Below the pieces are notes generated by a model. It worked only from the letters and a program-made list of their open reading frames with translations, ran no database searches and was not told the DNA's origin. The translations under genes were made by a program, and so were the position numbers. From NCBI GenBank assembly GCA_021776805.1, contig JAJFFD010000066.1, positions 36,490 to 100,489 on the forward strand: DNA of 64,000 nucleotides. The letters run 5' to 3'. This stretch comes from Planctomycetota bacterium. Lineage in GTDB: Bacteria > Planctomycetota > UBA1135 > UBA2386. Below, one piece after another: positions 50,346 through 60,060 of the stretch (positions are counted from its first letter, which is position 1; every line of letters starts with the position of its first letter).

Positions 50346-52046
50346 ATGCGCGAAGAATCCAAGACCCAGGCCTATCAGGTTCTGGCCCGACGCTTCCGAC
50401 CAAGAAACTTCGACGAAGTCGTTGGTCAGGACTCGGTGCTCACTTCACTACGGCGTGCGTTGGCCTCGGATCGTGTGCCCCATGCCTTCTTGTTTTCCGG
50501 TAGCCGGGGGGTGGGCAAGACCACTTTGGCCAGGATTGTCGCCCGAGCTCTCAACTGCGAGGCAGGGCCGAGCCCTGATCCCTGCGGGACCTGCCGGTTT
50601 TGCAGTGGCATTCTCGAAGGCAGCAATTCGGATGTGGTGGAGATCGATGCTGCATCGCACAACCTGGTCGACGACATTCGGGAGCTGCGTGAGCGAGTTG
50701 GCTTCGCTTCCATGGGCTCGCGCTACAAGGTCTACATCCTGGATGAAGTCCACATGTTGACCAGATCTGCCTTCAACGCGTTCTTGAAGACGCTCGAAGA
50801 GCCGCCGGCGAAGGTGGTTTTCATGCTCGCTACAACTGAGCTTCACAAGGTGCCCGAGACCATTCGTTCTCGCTGCCAGGTGCTCATGTTCCACCGGGTG
50901 GGTGAGGCCGAGATTGCCAAGCGTTTGCGGATGATCTGTGAGCATGAAGGCCTCGAGGTTGCGGACGAGGTGTTGGCAGAGATCGCCGCATCTGCGCGCG
51001 GCGGCATGCGTGATGCAGAGACCGCCTTGGAGCGGGTGCTACCGCTGGTTCAGCCAGGGGCGGAGAGATTCGACCTCGAGTCCTACCACCGTCTCTTTCA
51101 CCGGGTGGGCCCTGGCGAGTCCGTGGCGGTGGTTGCTTCCTTACTTGCCGGAGAAACCCAGCGGGCCTTGCGATTCGTCGATGGCATCTGCCAATCAGGG
51201 ATGGATGAACGTGAGGCCCTTGGCGAGGTGCTGCAAATCCTCCGCGCCATCCTCATGTTGAAGATCGATGGTCCCGAGACTGGGCTCATCCCCTTCAGTG
51301 GTCAGCTGCGAGAGCAGCTCCTCGAACTCAGCAGCGGGGCTGATGAATCCCGTCTCGATGCCATGATTCAGGCTGGCCTGATCGGTAGAGAGCGGATCCG
51401 TCGCTTGGATGATCGGCGTCTGGTGCTCGAACTCAGTCTGCTCCGCATGGCATCTGCGGCCGAGCTGCCGCTGCTTGCCGAGTTGGTGGAAGGCATGCGC
51501 TCCGGTGACCTGAGCCTGCCTGCTAGCGAGAAGCAATCCCAGGCTCCTGCCCGCCCTCCGGCTGCCATGGCTGGGGATGCCCGTGGGCCTGTTCTGGCCA
51601 AGGTGCAGGAGATCAAGCCGATGTGGGGCGCCACTCTCGAGCTCTGCAAGTTCGTAGGACCCAAGGAGAAGCGCCTCCAGGTCATCTTGCACAGCGATCT
51701 GAAAATGCATCGGGATCGTGTGAACTCGCAGGAGTTCAAGCAGTTTCTGGCTGGGCAGATCGGCGAGCTCTTTGGCGAGGACATCGAGCTCGTCTTGAGC
51801 TGTGCGCAGACCGCGGCGGAGAAGGCTGCGGCAAAGCAAGCGAAGGCCGCCGCGGAAGCAGCTGAGACTGCGGCGCCGCAAGCGGCGAAAGAGACGCGGG
51901 CGAAGTCTGGCAAGAAAAAGGCTGTAGTGCCAGTCGAGCAGAAGCCAGGTGAAGAGCTCAAGCGACCTCCCAATGCTGCCACCGGCAAGGCTCTGCGGCG
52001 AGTGGCCGACAAATTTGACGGACAGATTTTGGAATTCGAAGACTAA
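50346..52046 (+). CDS. dnaX: DNA polymerase III subunit gamma/tau
   Basis: YQVLARRFRPRNFDEVVGQDSVLTSLRRAL; GSRGVGKTTLARI; Cys cluster; DEVHMLTRSAFNAFLKTLEEPP. Confidence 0.96.
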   Translation: MREESKTQAYQVLARRFRPRNFDEVVGQDSVLTSLRRALASDRVPHAFLFSGSRGVGKTTLARIVARALNCEAGPSPDPCGTCRFCSGILEGSNSDVVEIDAASHNLVDDIRELRERVGFASMGSRYKVYILDEVHMLTRSAFNAFLKTLEEPPAKVVFMLATTELHKVPETIRSRCQVLMFHRVGEAEIAKRLRMICEHEGLEVADEVLAEIAASARGGMRDAETALERVLPLVQPGAERFDLESYHRLFHRVGPGESVAVVASLLAGETQRALRFVDGICQSGMDEREALGEVLQILRAILMLKIDGPETGLIPFSGQLREQLLELSSGADESRLDAMIQAGLIGRERIRRLDDRRLVLELSLLRMASAAELPLLAELVEGMRSGDLSLPASEKQSQAPARPPAAMAGDARGPVLAKVQEIKPMWGATLELCKFVGPKEKRLQVILHSDLKMHRDRVNSQEFKQFLAGQIGELFGEDIELVLSCAQTAAEKAAAKQAKAAAEAAETAAPQAAKETRAKSGKKKAVVPVEQKPGEELKRPPNAATGKALRRVADKFDGQILEFED

Positions 52047-52067
52047 GCAGTACTCAACAGGAGAATC

Positions 52068-52394
52068 ATGGCAGGACTCGGCGGAGATATGGGCAGTTTA
52101 CTCAAGCAAGCCCAGGAGATGCAGAAGCGCATGCAGAGCACGGAGCGCGAGCTCGCAGAGCGAGTGGTTGAAGGCTCAGCAGGTGGCGGCGCCGTCAAGA
52201 TCTTCGTGAACGGCATGCAGGAGATCCAGGCAGTGAAGATCGATAAGGACGCCGTCGACCCGGATGACGTCGAAGGCCTGGAAGATCTGGTGACGGTGGC
52301 TGCACGTCAGGCCATGAGCGCTGCCAAGGAAATGCGCGACAAGGCGATGAGTAAAGTCACTGGCGGCATGAACTTGCCTGGAATGGGCTTCTAG
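52068..52394 (+). CDS. YbaB/EbfC nucleoid-associated protein
   Basis: MGSLLKQAQEMQKRMQSTERELAERVVEGSAGGGAVKIFVNGMQEIQAVKID; between dnaX and recR. Confidence 0.93.
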   Translation: MAGLGGDMGSLLKQAQEMQKRMQSTERELAERVVEGSAGGGAVKIFVNGMQEIQAVKIDKDAVDPDDVEGLEDLVTVAARQAMSAAKEMRDKAMSKVTGGMNLPGMGF

Positions 52395-52409
52395 ATCGCT
52401 GGCAACAAC

Positions 52410-53006
52410 TTGAGCAGACCCAAGAGTGTCGAGCGGATGATCTCCGCGTTCAGTCGGCTTCCCGGTGTCGGTCCGAAGTCCGCCGAGCGCTTCTCCTATT
52501 TCCTGCTGCGTTCGGGGGGCGAGGTTGCCGAGGAGCTGCGGGCTTCAATTCAGGCTGCTCTGCAATCGACCAAGGTCTGCAGTCAATGCTTCAACCTGGA
52601 CGAGCAGGATCCATGCAGCATCTGCTCTGATGAAGGACGAGATCAGCAGGTCATGCTCGTCGTCGAGGATCCCAGGGATGTGACAGCGTTCGAGGAGTCC
52701 GGATTTCGTGGGCTCTACCACGTCTTGCAAGGCAGGGTTTCCGACCTCGAGGGAATCGGCCCTGAGGACTTGACCATAGGTCCGCTGTTTGAGCGGCTCT
52801 CCCGGCTGCGCTCCAGTGAGGTCTGCCTGGCGACGAGCCCGGACCTCGAAGGGGAGGGGACTGCGCAAATCCTGGCCGAGCGTCTGGCCGAGCGTGGGCT
52901 GGCAGTCAGCCGCATCGCCCGTGGCATTCCTGCTGGCAGCAGCATCACCCAAGTATCCAAGTCAATCCTCGCGGATGCCCTGGAGGGACGGCGTAAGCTG
53001 AGCTGA
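52410..53006 (+). CDS. recR: Recombination protein RecR
   Basis: RLPGVGPKSAERFSYFLL; C4 zinc finger; Toprim LVVEDPRDVTAFEESGFRGLYHVLQGRVSDLEGIGPEDL; TTG start. Confidence 0.95.
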   Translation: MSRPKSVERMISAFSRLPGVGPKSAERFSYFLLRSGGEVAEELRASIQAALQSTKVCSQCFNLDEQDPCSICSDEGRDQQVMLVVEDPRDVTAFEESGFRGLYHVLQGRVSDLEGIGPEDLTIGPLFERLSRLRSSEVCLATSPDLEGEGTAQILAERLAERGLAVSRIARGIPAGSSITQVSKSILADALEGRRKLS

Positions 53007-53007
53007 G

Positions 53008-55506
53008 ATGAAAAGGGAGGCGCTGCCGATCGATGCCTCCCTGCCCCGACTCGTCGCCGAGCTCGAGCAGAACAACTGTCTACTCCTGAGTGCAGCTCCT
53101 GGATCGGGGAAGACCACGCGAGCGCCAGCGGTCCTCGTCGATTCCATGGCTGGGGGCCGGGTGATCGTGCTCGAGCCCAGGCGCCTGGCGGCGCGGGCGG
53201 CTGCTGCCCGTGTGTCCTGGGAACGCGGCGGCAAGCTTGGCGAGGAAGTGGGCTTTCAGGTGCGGCACCAGAAGTGCTTTGGAAAGGCGACGCGACTCCT
53301 GTTCATGACCGAGGGAGTACTGCTGCGGAAGATTCTCGCCGACCCCTTTCTAGAAGGTGTCGCCGCGGTGGTGCTGGATGAGTTTCATGAGCGTCACCTG
53401 GAGGGTGACCTCGCTCTCGCCATGCTGCGGGAGGTCCAAGAGACCGTGCGGCCCGAGCTTCGGCTCTTGGTCATGTCTGCCACCCTGGAGACTGAGAACC
53501 TGCAAAGCTTCCTTGGGGACTGTCCTCTTCTCGAGGTGGACTGCGCAGCCCACCCCGTGGAGATCGTCCACTTGGAGCGGCCACAGAAGACAGAGCTCGC
53601 CGAGACCCTGCGGAAGCAGGTCGATCGAGCTCTGGGAGAGAGCCCTGGCGATCTCCTTGTTTTCCTGCCCGGCATCAACGAGATCCGGCGGGCGCAGAGC
53701 GCTTTGGCCGATTTGGCCAGGCGTAGCGCGGTAGCGCTGCTGCCCTTGCACGGCAGTCTGGGGCCGGACGAGCAAGATCGCGTTCTGCGCCCTGGCGAAC
53801 AGCGCAAGATCGTGCTGGCTACCAATCTGGCGGAGAGCTCCCTGACCATTCCCGGAGTGAGCGCTGTCATCGATTCGGGTTTGGCTCGTGTCCTGCGCCA
53901 TGACCCTGGGCGCGGACTCGATCAACTGCGTATGGAGGACATCAGCATGGCCTCCGCCAGGCAGCGTGCAGGCCGGGCCGGGCGCAGCGGTCCAGGCATC
54001 TGCTACCGGCTCTGGAGCAAGGCAGAGGAGAGGGCGCGACCGGCGCACAGCAGTCCTGAGATCAGGCGAGTGGACTTGACCGGCGCGATCCTGCAGGTGC
54101 ACGCCTTTGCCGGTCGACCTGCCCGAGAGTTCAAGTGGTTCGAGGCTCCGGAGCTGAGCGCTCTCGAGCGAGGGGAACGTTTGCTCGAGGACTTGCATGC
54201 TCTGCGCGATGGCAAGCTCAGCAAGACCGGCAAGGAGATGCTGCGTCTGCCGCTGCATCCTCGTCTGGCTCGCATGATGCTCGAGGCACGGCACTTGGGA
54301 TGCTCCCGAGCCGCCGCCTGCGTGGCAGCCTTGGTATCGGAGCGGGACATGCGTGCCGGCGGCGGCGTCAGCAGCAGCGTAGACTTGGACGAGCTGCTTG
54401 GCGCTGTGCAGGAAGCCATGGGGGGGCGATCCCTGCGCTCCATCGCCGCGCAATATGAACTACGTGTCTCTGCCCTCGAGCAGGTGTTGCGTGCGCAGGG
54501 GCAATTCGATCCTGGGGCGGGAGAGGATCGCCGCCCCGACAATCTCGGCAAGGCCATTTTGGCGGCCTTCCCGGACCGTCTCTTTCGCCTGCGCTCGCCC
54601 GGTTCGCAGGATGGGGTGATGGTGGGCGGGCGCGGCCTGGTGCTTGCCGCTGGCAGCGACTGGAGCGGAGACCTGTTTATCGCCTTGCTCATCCGGGACT
54701 CAGGTGGGCGCGGTGCTGGGGCGCGGGTCCAGCTCGCCAGTCCCGTCGATGCTACGTGGTTGCATGAGGTTCATCCGGAGGCCATGCAGGAGCTGCAGCT
54801 CGTCGACTGGGATGATTCTCGGCAGAAGCTCCTGCCTAGGCGTGAGCTTCGCTTTCGTGACCTGGTCTTGACGCAGTCAGCGGGGGGCCGGCCGGAGCCG
54901 GAAACTGTTGCTGCCCTGCTGCGTGCACGCATCGCCGATGATCCCCTGTCTTACCTCCAGTCCGAGTCGGACTTGCGGGGCTTCCTGGACAGAGTGGCAT
55001 GGTTGGGACGACGTTCCGGGGATCTGGACTTGCCCGAGTTCGGTAACTCCGAACTCGCTGATCTGATCGCCAGGCTCGGCAGCCGAGTGCGTTCTCTGAA
55101 GGAGCTTCGAAGTCTCGAGGTCTTGCCCGGGCTCCGGGCCAGCCTCGACCCGCGCCAGCTCGCCAGCCTGGAGCAGCAGGCACCGGAGAGGGTGACCCTG
55201 CCTTCTGGTCGCCGGGCCCGAGTCGACTATTCCGGGGAGGAGCCTTCGGTCCCGGGCAAGATCCAGGAGTTCTTCGGCAGCGAGCGCGGGCCGCAGCTCC
55301 CGGGTAGCGGTTCTTCCCTGGTCTTGCACCTGCTCGGCCCCAATCAGCGGCCCCTGCAGATTACCCGCGATCTGGCTAGCTTCTGGCGGCAGATCTATCC
55401 AGGGCTCCGTCTCGAGATGAAGCGTCGATATCCACGACACTCCTGGCCCGAAGATCCGACCCAGGCTCAGCCCGAGACCGGCCCGAGGCGGCGACGCCCT
55501 TCCTAG
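53008..55506 (+). CDS. hrpB: ATP-dependent helicase HrpB (DExH)
   Basis: APGSGKTTRAPAVL; DEFHERHLEGDLALAML; ATNLAESSLTIPGVSAVIDSGLAR; QRAGRAGRSGPGICYRLW. Confidence 0.92.
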   Translation: MKREALPIDASLPRLVAELEQNNCLLLSAAPGSGKTTRAPAVLVDSMAGGRVIVLEPRRLAARAAAARVSWERGGKLGEEVGFQVRHQKCFGKATRLLFMTEGVLLRKILADPFLEGVAAVVLDEFHERHLEGDLALAMLREVQETVRPELRLLVMSATLETENLQSFLGDCPLLEVDCAAHPVEIVHLERPQKTELAETLRKQVDRALGESPGDLLVFLPGINEIRRAQSALADLARRSAVALLPLHGSLGPDEQDRVLRPGEQRKIVLATNLAESSLTIPGVSAVIDSGLARVLRHDPGRGLDQLRMEDISMASARQRAGRAGRSGPGICYRLWSKAEERARPAHSSPEIRRVDLTGAILQVHAFAGRPAREFKWFEAPELSALERGERLLEDLHALRDGKLSKTGKEMLRLPLHPRLARMMLEARHLGCSRAAACVAALVSERDMRAGGGVSSSVDLDELLGAVQEAMGGRSLRSIAAQYELRVSALEQVLRAQGQFDPGAGEDRRPDNLGKAILAAFPDRLFRLRSPGSQDGVMVGGRGLVLAAGSDWSGDLFIALLIRDSGGRGAGARVQLASPVDATWLHEVHPEAMQELQLVDWDDSRQKLLPRRELRFRDLVLTQSAGGRPEPETVAALLRARIADDPLSYLQSESDLRGFLDRVAWLGRRSGDLDLPEFGNSELADLIARLGSRVRSLKELRSLEVLPGLRASLDPRQLASLEQQAPERVTLPSGRRARVDYSGEEPSVPGKIQEFFGSERGPQLPGSGSSLVLHLLGPNQRPLQITRDLASFWRQIYPGLRLEMKRRYPRHSWPEDPTQAQPETGPRRRRPS

Positions 55507-55582
55507 GCGCAGCGCGCTCTCCGTCAAGAAAAGCGTCCAAGGTGCCGAAACTCTAGACAGCGATACTTCGCCGTCCAGAGGG

Positions 55583-56965
55583 ATGAAGCTCCACCAGCAG
55601 TTCTCACAGCGGGCCGAACAGCGCCTGGCTATGATGCCGAAAATGCTGCAGTCCATAGAGGTTCTGCAGCTGGCGACCGTGGAATTGGTGCAGCTAATCG
55701 AGGCTGAGCTGGAGCAGAACGAGACTTTGGAGCTGCTTCAGCCCACGGATGAGCCGAGCGAGATCCCCGAGGAGGATCGGCGAGAAGAGCGCGCCGATGA
55801 CCTCGAATACGAGGGTGGAGTACGGGGAGACAGCGAGGGCGGCGACGCCAAGCGGGCCATGCTCGAGAGTTTGCCAGCTCGAGGGGAGGACCTGGCGGAG
55901 CACCTCCGCATGCAGATGGCCCTGGGCAGCTGGTCGGAGGACCTGGTTCAGCAAGTGCTCGTGCTGGCAGAGCTGCTCGATGAACGCGGGCTCTTGACGG
56001 CCAGTGATGCGGAGCTGCGGGAGGTCATCGGCGCTGAGCCCTTTGAAGAGGCCCTCTCTGTTCTGCAGTCTCTCGAGCCCCGAGGTCTGGGGGCTCGCAG
56101 TCCCATCGATGCCATGCTTCTGCAGATTTCAGTGGATGATCCGGACTATGCGGCAATCGCAAGCATCCTGACCGAGCACCTCGAAGCCTTGGCCAAGAAC
56201 AAGGTGCCCGAAGTGGCCAGAGCCATGGGGCTCGAGGTTGGTGAGGTCTGCTTCCTTCTCGAACAGATCCGTGAGCTGGACCCGCACCCGGGATCGCAGT
56301 TCCAAACGGAAGCGGCGGCGCCTATTCGCCCGGAACTTCGGGTCATTCAGGAGCATGGGCGCATCGAGGTGCAGGTCGACGACGGCAGTTTGCCGGCCTT
56401 GGGTATCAGCGGCGATTACCAGGACTTGGTTGGCGACAAGGCCACCGAACCCGAGACCCGGAGTTACTTGCGTAAGAAGATGCAGTCGGCTCGAGATCTG
56501 ATGGCAGCCTTGCGTCACAGGAAGGCCACGCTCGCCCGGGTTGGTGCGGCGGTGCTCGAGCATCAGCGGGCCTTCCTCCAGCATGGCAAGTCTGCCATCC
56601 GCCCACTCAAGATGGCTGACATCGCCGAACAACTCGATTTGCATACTTCCACAGTCAGTCGTGCTATCGCCGGCAAGTACGTGCAAACGGATCTGGGCAT
56701 CTTCCCCCTACGCGACTTCTTCGATGGCGCGCGGGCCAGGGGTAAGCAGCAGACAGCCGGCGAGGAAGGTCGCCTGGCGATCAAAGAACGCATAAAGGGG
56801 ATGGTCGCAGGTGAAGACTCGCGCACCCCCCTGTCGGATGACGAGTTGGTCAAGCGGCTCGGCGCAGCGGGTGTGCGTGTCGCGCGGCGAACGGTCACCA
56901 AGTATCGCAAAGAACTAGAGATCCCATCCAGCTGGCAACGGCGCAGGTTTGGAACAGAGTCATGA
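55583..56965 (+). CDS. rpoN: RNA polymerase sigma-54 factor
   Basis: QRLAMMPKMLQSIEVLQL region I; RpoN box ARRTVTKYRKELEIPSSWQRRR. Confidence 0.95.
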   Translation: MKLHQQFSQRAEQRLAMMPKMLQSIEVLQLATVELVQLIEAELEQNETLELLQPTDEPSEIPEEDRREERADDLEYEGGVRGDSEGGDAKRAMLESLPARGEDLAEHLRMQMALGSWSEDLVQQVLVLAELLDERGLLTASDAELREVIGAEPFEEALSVLQSLEPRGLGARSPIDAMLLQISVDDPDYAAIASILTEHLEALAKNKVPEVARAMGLEVGEVCFLLEQIRELDPHPGSQFQTEAAAPIRPELRVIQEHGRIEVQVDDGSLPALGISGDYQDLVGDKATEPETRSYLRKKMQSARDLMAALRHRKATLARVGAAVLEHQRAFLQHGKSAIRPLKMADIAEQLDLHTSTVSRAIAGKYVQTDLGIFPLRDFFDGARARGKQQTAGEEGRLAIKERIKGMVAGEDSRTPLSDDELVKRLGAAGVRVARRTVTKYRKELEIPSSWQRRRFGTES

Positions 56966-57663
56966 GTAATAGCGGCTACGATCCTTTTGATTACGGACTC
57001 ATCAAGCCCGACGAGGGGGCAGAAGCCGTCCCAGTTCCCCAAGGGGATCCAGAGGACATGCTCTTCGATACAGATGGCATCGAGGCGATGCCAGCGACGG
57101 GTTCTCCCGCTGCCTTCGGCGCCGAGTCAGCTGCGCCAACGAGTTTTGAAGGTAGCCCCAATGATGCGGAGGATCTGCTATTCGACCCGGCTTCTCCTGC
57201 GAGCGAGGGAGGCGCCGGCGTGGTCTTCGAATCTGCATCGCCGCCAGCCTTTGAGGAGACGGCTCCTGTCAAGCGCAAGGAAAGGCCGAGTCGCCTGTCC
57301 GTAGGTAGGTCAACGCCCTCTGCTCCTGCTCCCACTGCGCCGTCATCTCCGAGCCAGCCCCAGTCCCCGCCTTGGCTGCAGGAGGATCCTCGTCGGAGTC
57401 GCACCCATGTTCCGGCGGCAAAGAAGGCCGATCCTGAGTCGCGCCTCGCCCTCAAAGTTGCCTCGCCTGGCGCCAGCCATCACCGTCGCCCTTCAACCTC
57501 GGGCAGCAAGATCTTGCCCTTGCTGGTGTTCTTGGGCGGAATGGCCGGGGGTAGCTACTGCTATGTAGTCCTCGACAAGATGATTCTCGCTGGCCTCGTC
57601 TGTGCCATGGGTCTGATCGGGAGTATGTTCTGCGCAATCCTGTTGCGTAGCAAACCTCTCTAA
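56962..57663 (+). CDS. Hypothetical protein: Pro/Ser-rich N-region with two C-terminal TM segments
   Basis: ATGA overlap with rpoN stop; repeated DPEDMLFDTDG / DAEDLLFDPASP motif; TMs ILPLLVFLGGMAGGSYCYVV and MILAGLVCAMGLIGSMFCAILL. Confidence 0.65.
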   Translation: MSNSGYDPFDYGLIKPDEGAEAVPVPQGDPEDMLFDTDGIEAMPATGSPAAFGAESAAPTSFEGSPNDAEDLLFDPASPASEGGAGVVFESASPPAFEETAPVKRKERPSRLSVGRSTPSAPAPTAPSSPSQPQSPPWLQEDPRRSRTHVPAAKKADPESRLALKVASPGASHHRRPSTSGSKILPLLVFLGGMAGGSYCYVVLDKMILAGLVCAMGLIGSMFCAILLRSKPL

Positions 57664-57671
57664 GACCCACC

Positions 57672-58439
57672 TTGCACAGCTACCTTCTGACCCTCGCCTA
57701 TGACGGCAGCGAGTACGCTGGTTGGCAGCGTCAGGACGGTTTCGAGACCATTCAATCCTGCTTGGAGCGTGCCTTCGGGGTAATCGTGGGCACAACCGTG
57801 CCGGTGCATGGCTCCGGTCGAACCGATGCGGGGGTGCACGCGCTGAGGCAGACAGCCCACGTGCGTATCGAGCGAGCCTATGATTGCCATAAGCTGCTCT
57901 GTGCACTCAACGGAAACCTACCGAAGGACATCGTCGTGCGCTCTGTGCGCCCGGTCAGCAGCGAGTTTCATGCGCGTTTCACGGCCCGCGGCAAGCGCTA
58001 CCTCTATCGCGCATGGGTATCGAGAATCCGCCCAGTGCATGCCCGCGGCTCATATCACTGGGTCAAGCGACCCCTTGACCTGGTGCGGATGCAGCAGGCG
58101 GCCCGGAGCTTCCTGGGCGAGCATGACTTCGCGGCCTTTGCCTCCAATCCGGGGTATGAGCGCATTCATGGTACCGTGCGGAGAATTGATCACTTGCACG
58201 TGATACGCCGGGCCCAGGGATTTGACATCTTCGCCCAGGGCAACGGATTCTTGTACAATATGGTGCGCACGATCGCCGGTACTCTCATCGAGGTCGGGCT
58301 GGGCAAGATTGACCCGGATGAAATTCGTCACATCATCACCTCGCGAAACCGGAGTTTGGCAGGTCCGAATGCGCCGGCTCGAGGTCTCTACTTGATGCGC
58401 GTCCTCTATCCGCCAGAATCATTGCGGGCGCCGTCATGA
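57672..58439 (+). CDS. truA: tRNA pseudouridine synthase A
   Basis: LTLAYDGSEYAGWQRQ; GSGRTDAGVHAL; NGFLYNMVRTIAGTLIEVGLG; TTG start. Confidence 0.94.
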   Translation: MHSYLLTLAYDGSEYAGWQRQDGFETIQSCLERAFGVIVGTTVPVHGSGRTDAGVHALRQTAHVRIERAYDCHKLLCALNGNLPKDIVVRSVRPVSSEFHARFTARGKRYLYRAWVSRIRPVHARGSYHWVKRPLDLVRMQQAARSFLGEHDFAAFASNPGYERIHGTVRRIDHLHVIRRAQGFDIFAQGNGFLYNMVRTIAGTLIEVGLGKIDPDEIRHIITSRNRSLAGPNAPARGLYLMRVLYPPESLRAPS

Positions 58440-58529
58440 AATTGATGCGCCTCTGCTGTGTTTTCGGCTATGGCAGGAGTGTTGATCCTTGCGTTAATGC
58501 CAACTGTGGCCTCACCGAGTAGATCTGGT

Positions 58530-58928
58530 ATGAACCAAAAAGTCCCAATCGACATTGTCAACCGACACGGGCACGTCTCTGCCAAGATGCAGGAATACGC
58601 TGAGAAGAAGTCTGAGCGCCTGCTTCGATTCCACAGTCGCATCTCGCGTATTGAAGTCATCGTTGATGGGCCGCACGCGGCCCCTGAACTGGAGATGATC
58701 GTGCACGTTGATGGCGGCAACAGTCTGATCGCCAAGGAGAGTAGCGACCATTTCAACACCGCTATGGATCAGATGACCGACAAGATGGAGCGGCAACTGG
58801 TCAAGGCCAACCAGAAGCGCAAGCAGCACAAGGGGGACAAGCCTCTGGGCGAGGTCATCGTGGACAATACGCCGATTCCTCCAGAAGAGAGTTTCGACGA
58901 CGCTCTGCGAAAGAAGCTCGATTCCTGA
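58530..58928 (+). CDS. hpf: Ribosome hibernation promoting factor (short HPF/RaiA family)
   Basis: IDIVNRHGHVSAKMQEYAEKKSERLLRFHSRISRIEVIVDGP; downstream of rpoN region. Confidence 0.88.
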   Translation: MNQKVPIDIVNRHGHVSAKMQEYAEKKSERLLRFHSRISRIEVIVDGPHAAPELEMIVHVDGGNSLIAKESSDHFNTAMDQMTDKMERQLVKANQKRKQHKGDKPLGEVIVDNTPIPPEESFDDALRKKLDS

Positions 58929-58982
58929 GCCAGACCCCTGCCTTTTGCTCGACTAGAGCTCGAGACATGACGTAAGCAGGGG

Positions 58983-59031
58983 TCCAGGATCGACCCGGGG
59001 CCGCGGATCCTCTAGTATCCGCGTCCCTGGA
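58983..59031 (+). promoter_or_regulatory. Nested hairpin in hpf-ptsN intergenic region
   Basis: outer TCCAGG/CCTGGA, inner CGCGGAT-cctctagt-ATCCGCG. Confidence 0.45.
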
Positions 59032-59150
59032 GACTGGATTGAGCCCATTATGGGCTTGTCGGTCTTCTGGCCTTTCTTACTGGCGCTTCCAGGGGATACG
59101 CTCCGAATAGCTTCCCTTGAATTCTTCCCTCAGCCAATCGCCCCCCAAGA

Positions 59151-59609
59151 ATGATCAAAGATCTGATCGATGCAGCGCTCATAATTGAGTCCCTTGAGGC
59201 TAATGCCAAAGAGGACGTTCTCGACGAAATGCTCGCAGCGGCGGTCAAGTCCAAGTTGTTGCCGGCCAAGCAGTCCGCTGCAGTCCGCAAGCTCCTCAAG
59301 GCAAGAGAGAAGCTGGGCAGTACCGGCATTGGTAATGGTGTCGCGGTTCCGCACGTAAAGGCGGAGGCGCTCAAGGGCACCTGCATGGTCTTGGCGCGAT
59401 CAACCACTGGCATTCCTTATTCAGCAGTTGATGGCAAGGACGTGCAGACTGTGTTCATGATCCTGACGCCAAAGGAGTCTGCGGAGGCGCATCTCCAGGT
59501 CTTGCGTTGGATCGCTGGGCTCGCCAGAAGCGCCGACTTCAGGCGCTTCGTGATTGGCGCTAAGGGGGAAGCTGAAATCCGCGACCTCTTGCATGAGATG
59601 AGTGAATGA
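59151..59609 (+). CDS. ptsN: PTS IIA-like nitrogen regulatory protein (PtsN/fructose IIA family)
   Basis: GIGNGVAVPHVKAEAL active-site His; near rpoN-hpf. Confidence 0.9.
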   Translation: MIKDLIDAALIIESLEANAKEDVLDEMLAAAVKSKLLPAKQSAAVRKLLKAREKLGSTGIGNGVAVPHVKAEALKGTCMVLARSTTGIPYSAVDGKDVQTVFMILTPKESAEAHLQVLRWIAGLARSADFRRFVIGAKGEAEIRDLLHEMSE

Positions 59610-59899
59610 GCGAAGAGGGCAAAGCTGAGGAGGGACACCTCTCGGTCACCCTCAAGAACAAGAACGGTTTGCATGCTCGGCCGGCGCATCTCTTTGTGCA
59701 AAAAGCCAACAAGTTCACCAGCACTCTCATGGTTGGGCGTCCGGGTCTGCAGATGGTCAACGGCAAGTCGATCATGGGAATCATGATGTTGGCTGCAGAA
59801 GACGGCACAACCCTCGAATTGGTGGCGAAGGGTGAGGATCAGGAGCGCATGTTGGCGGAGCTCCGAGAATTGGTCGAAGGCGGCTTCGGCGAGGACTGA
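59606..59899 (+). CDS. ptsH: HPr / NPr phosphocarrier
   Basis: NKNGLHARPAHLFVQKAN (His15) and VNGKSIMGIMML (Ser46). Confidence 0.94.
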   Translation: MSEEGKAEEGHLSVTLKNKNGLHARPAHLFVQKANKFTSTLMVGRPGLQMVNGKSIMGIMMLAAEDGTTLELVAKGEDQERMLAELRELVEGGFGED

Positions 59900-60060
59900 G
59901 ATTCGAGCTGGCTGGGTCGCTGTTGTTCGGGAACGCAGCGCCCAAGAATCCGACAGCACCGAAATCACCCCATCAGGCGCTCAACCCTCGATGTCCGGGC
60001 GTCGATAAGACCACGAGTGCGGTCCTGTGGGGGTCGCCGACACGAACTGCGAGGAAAGGA

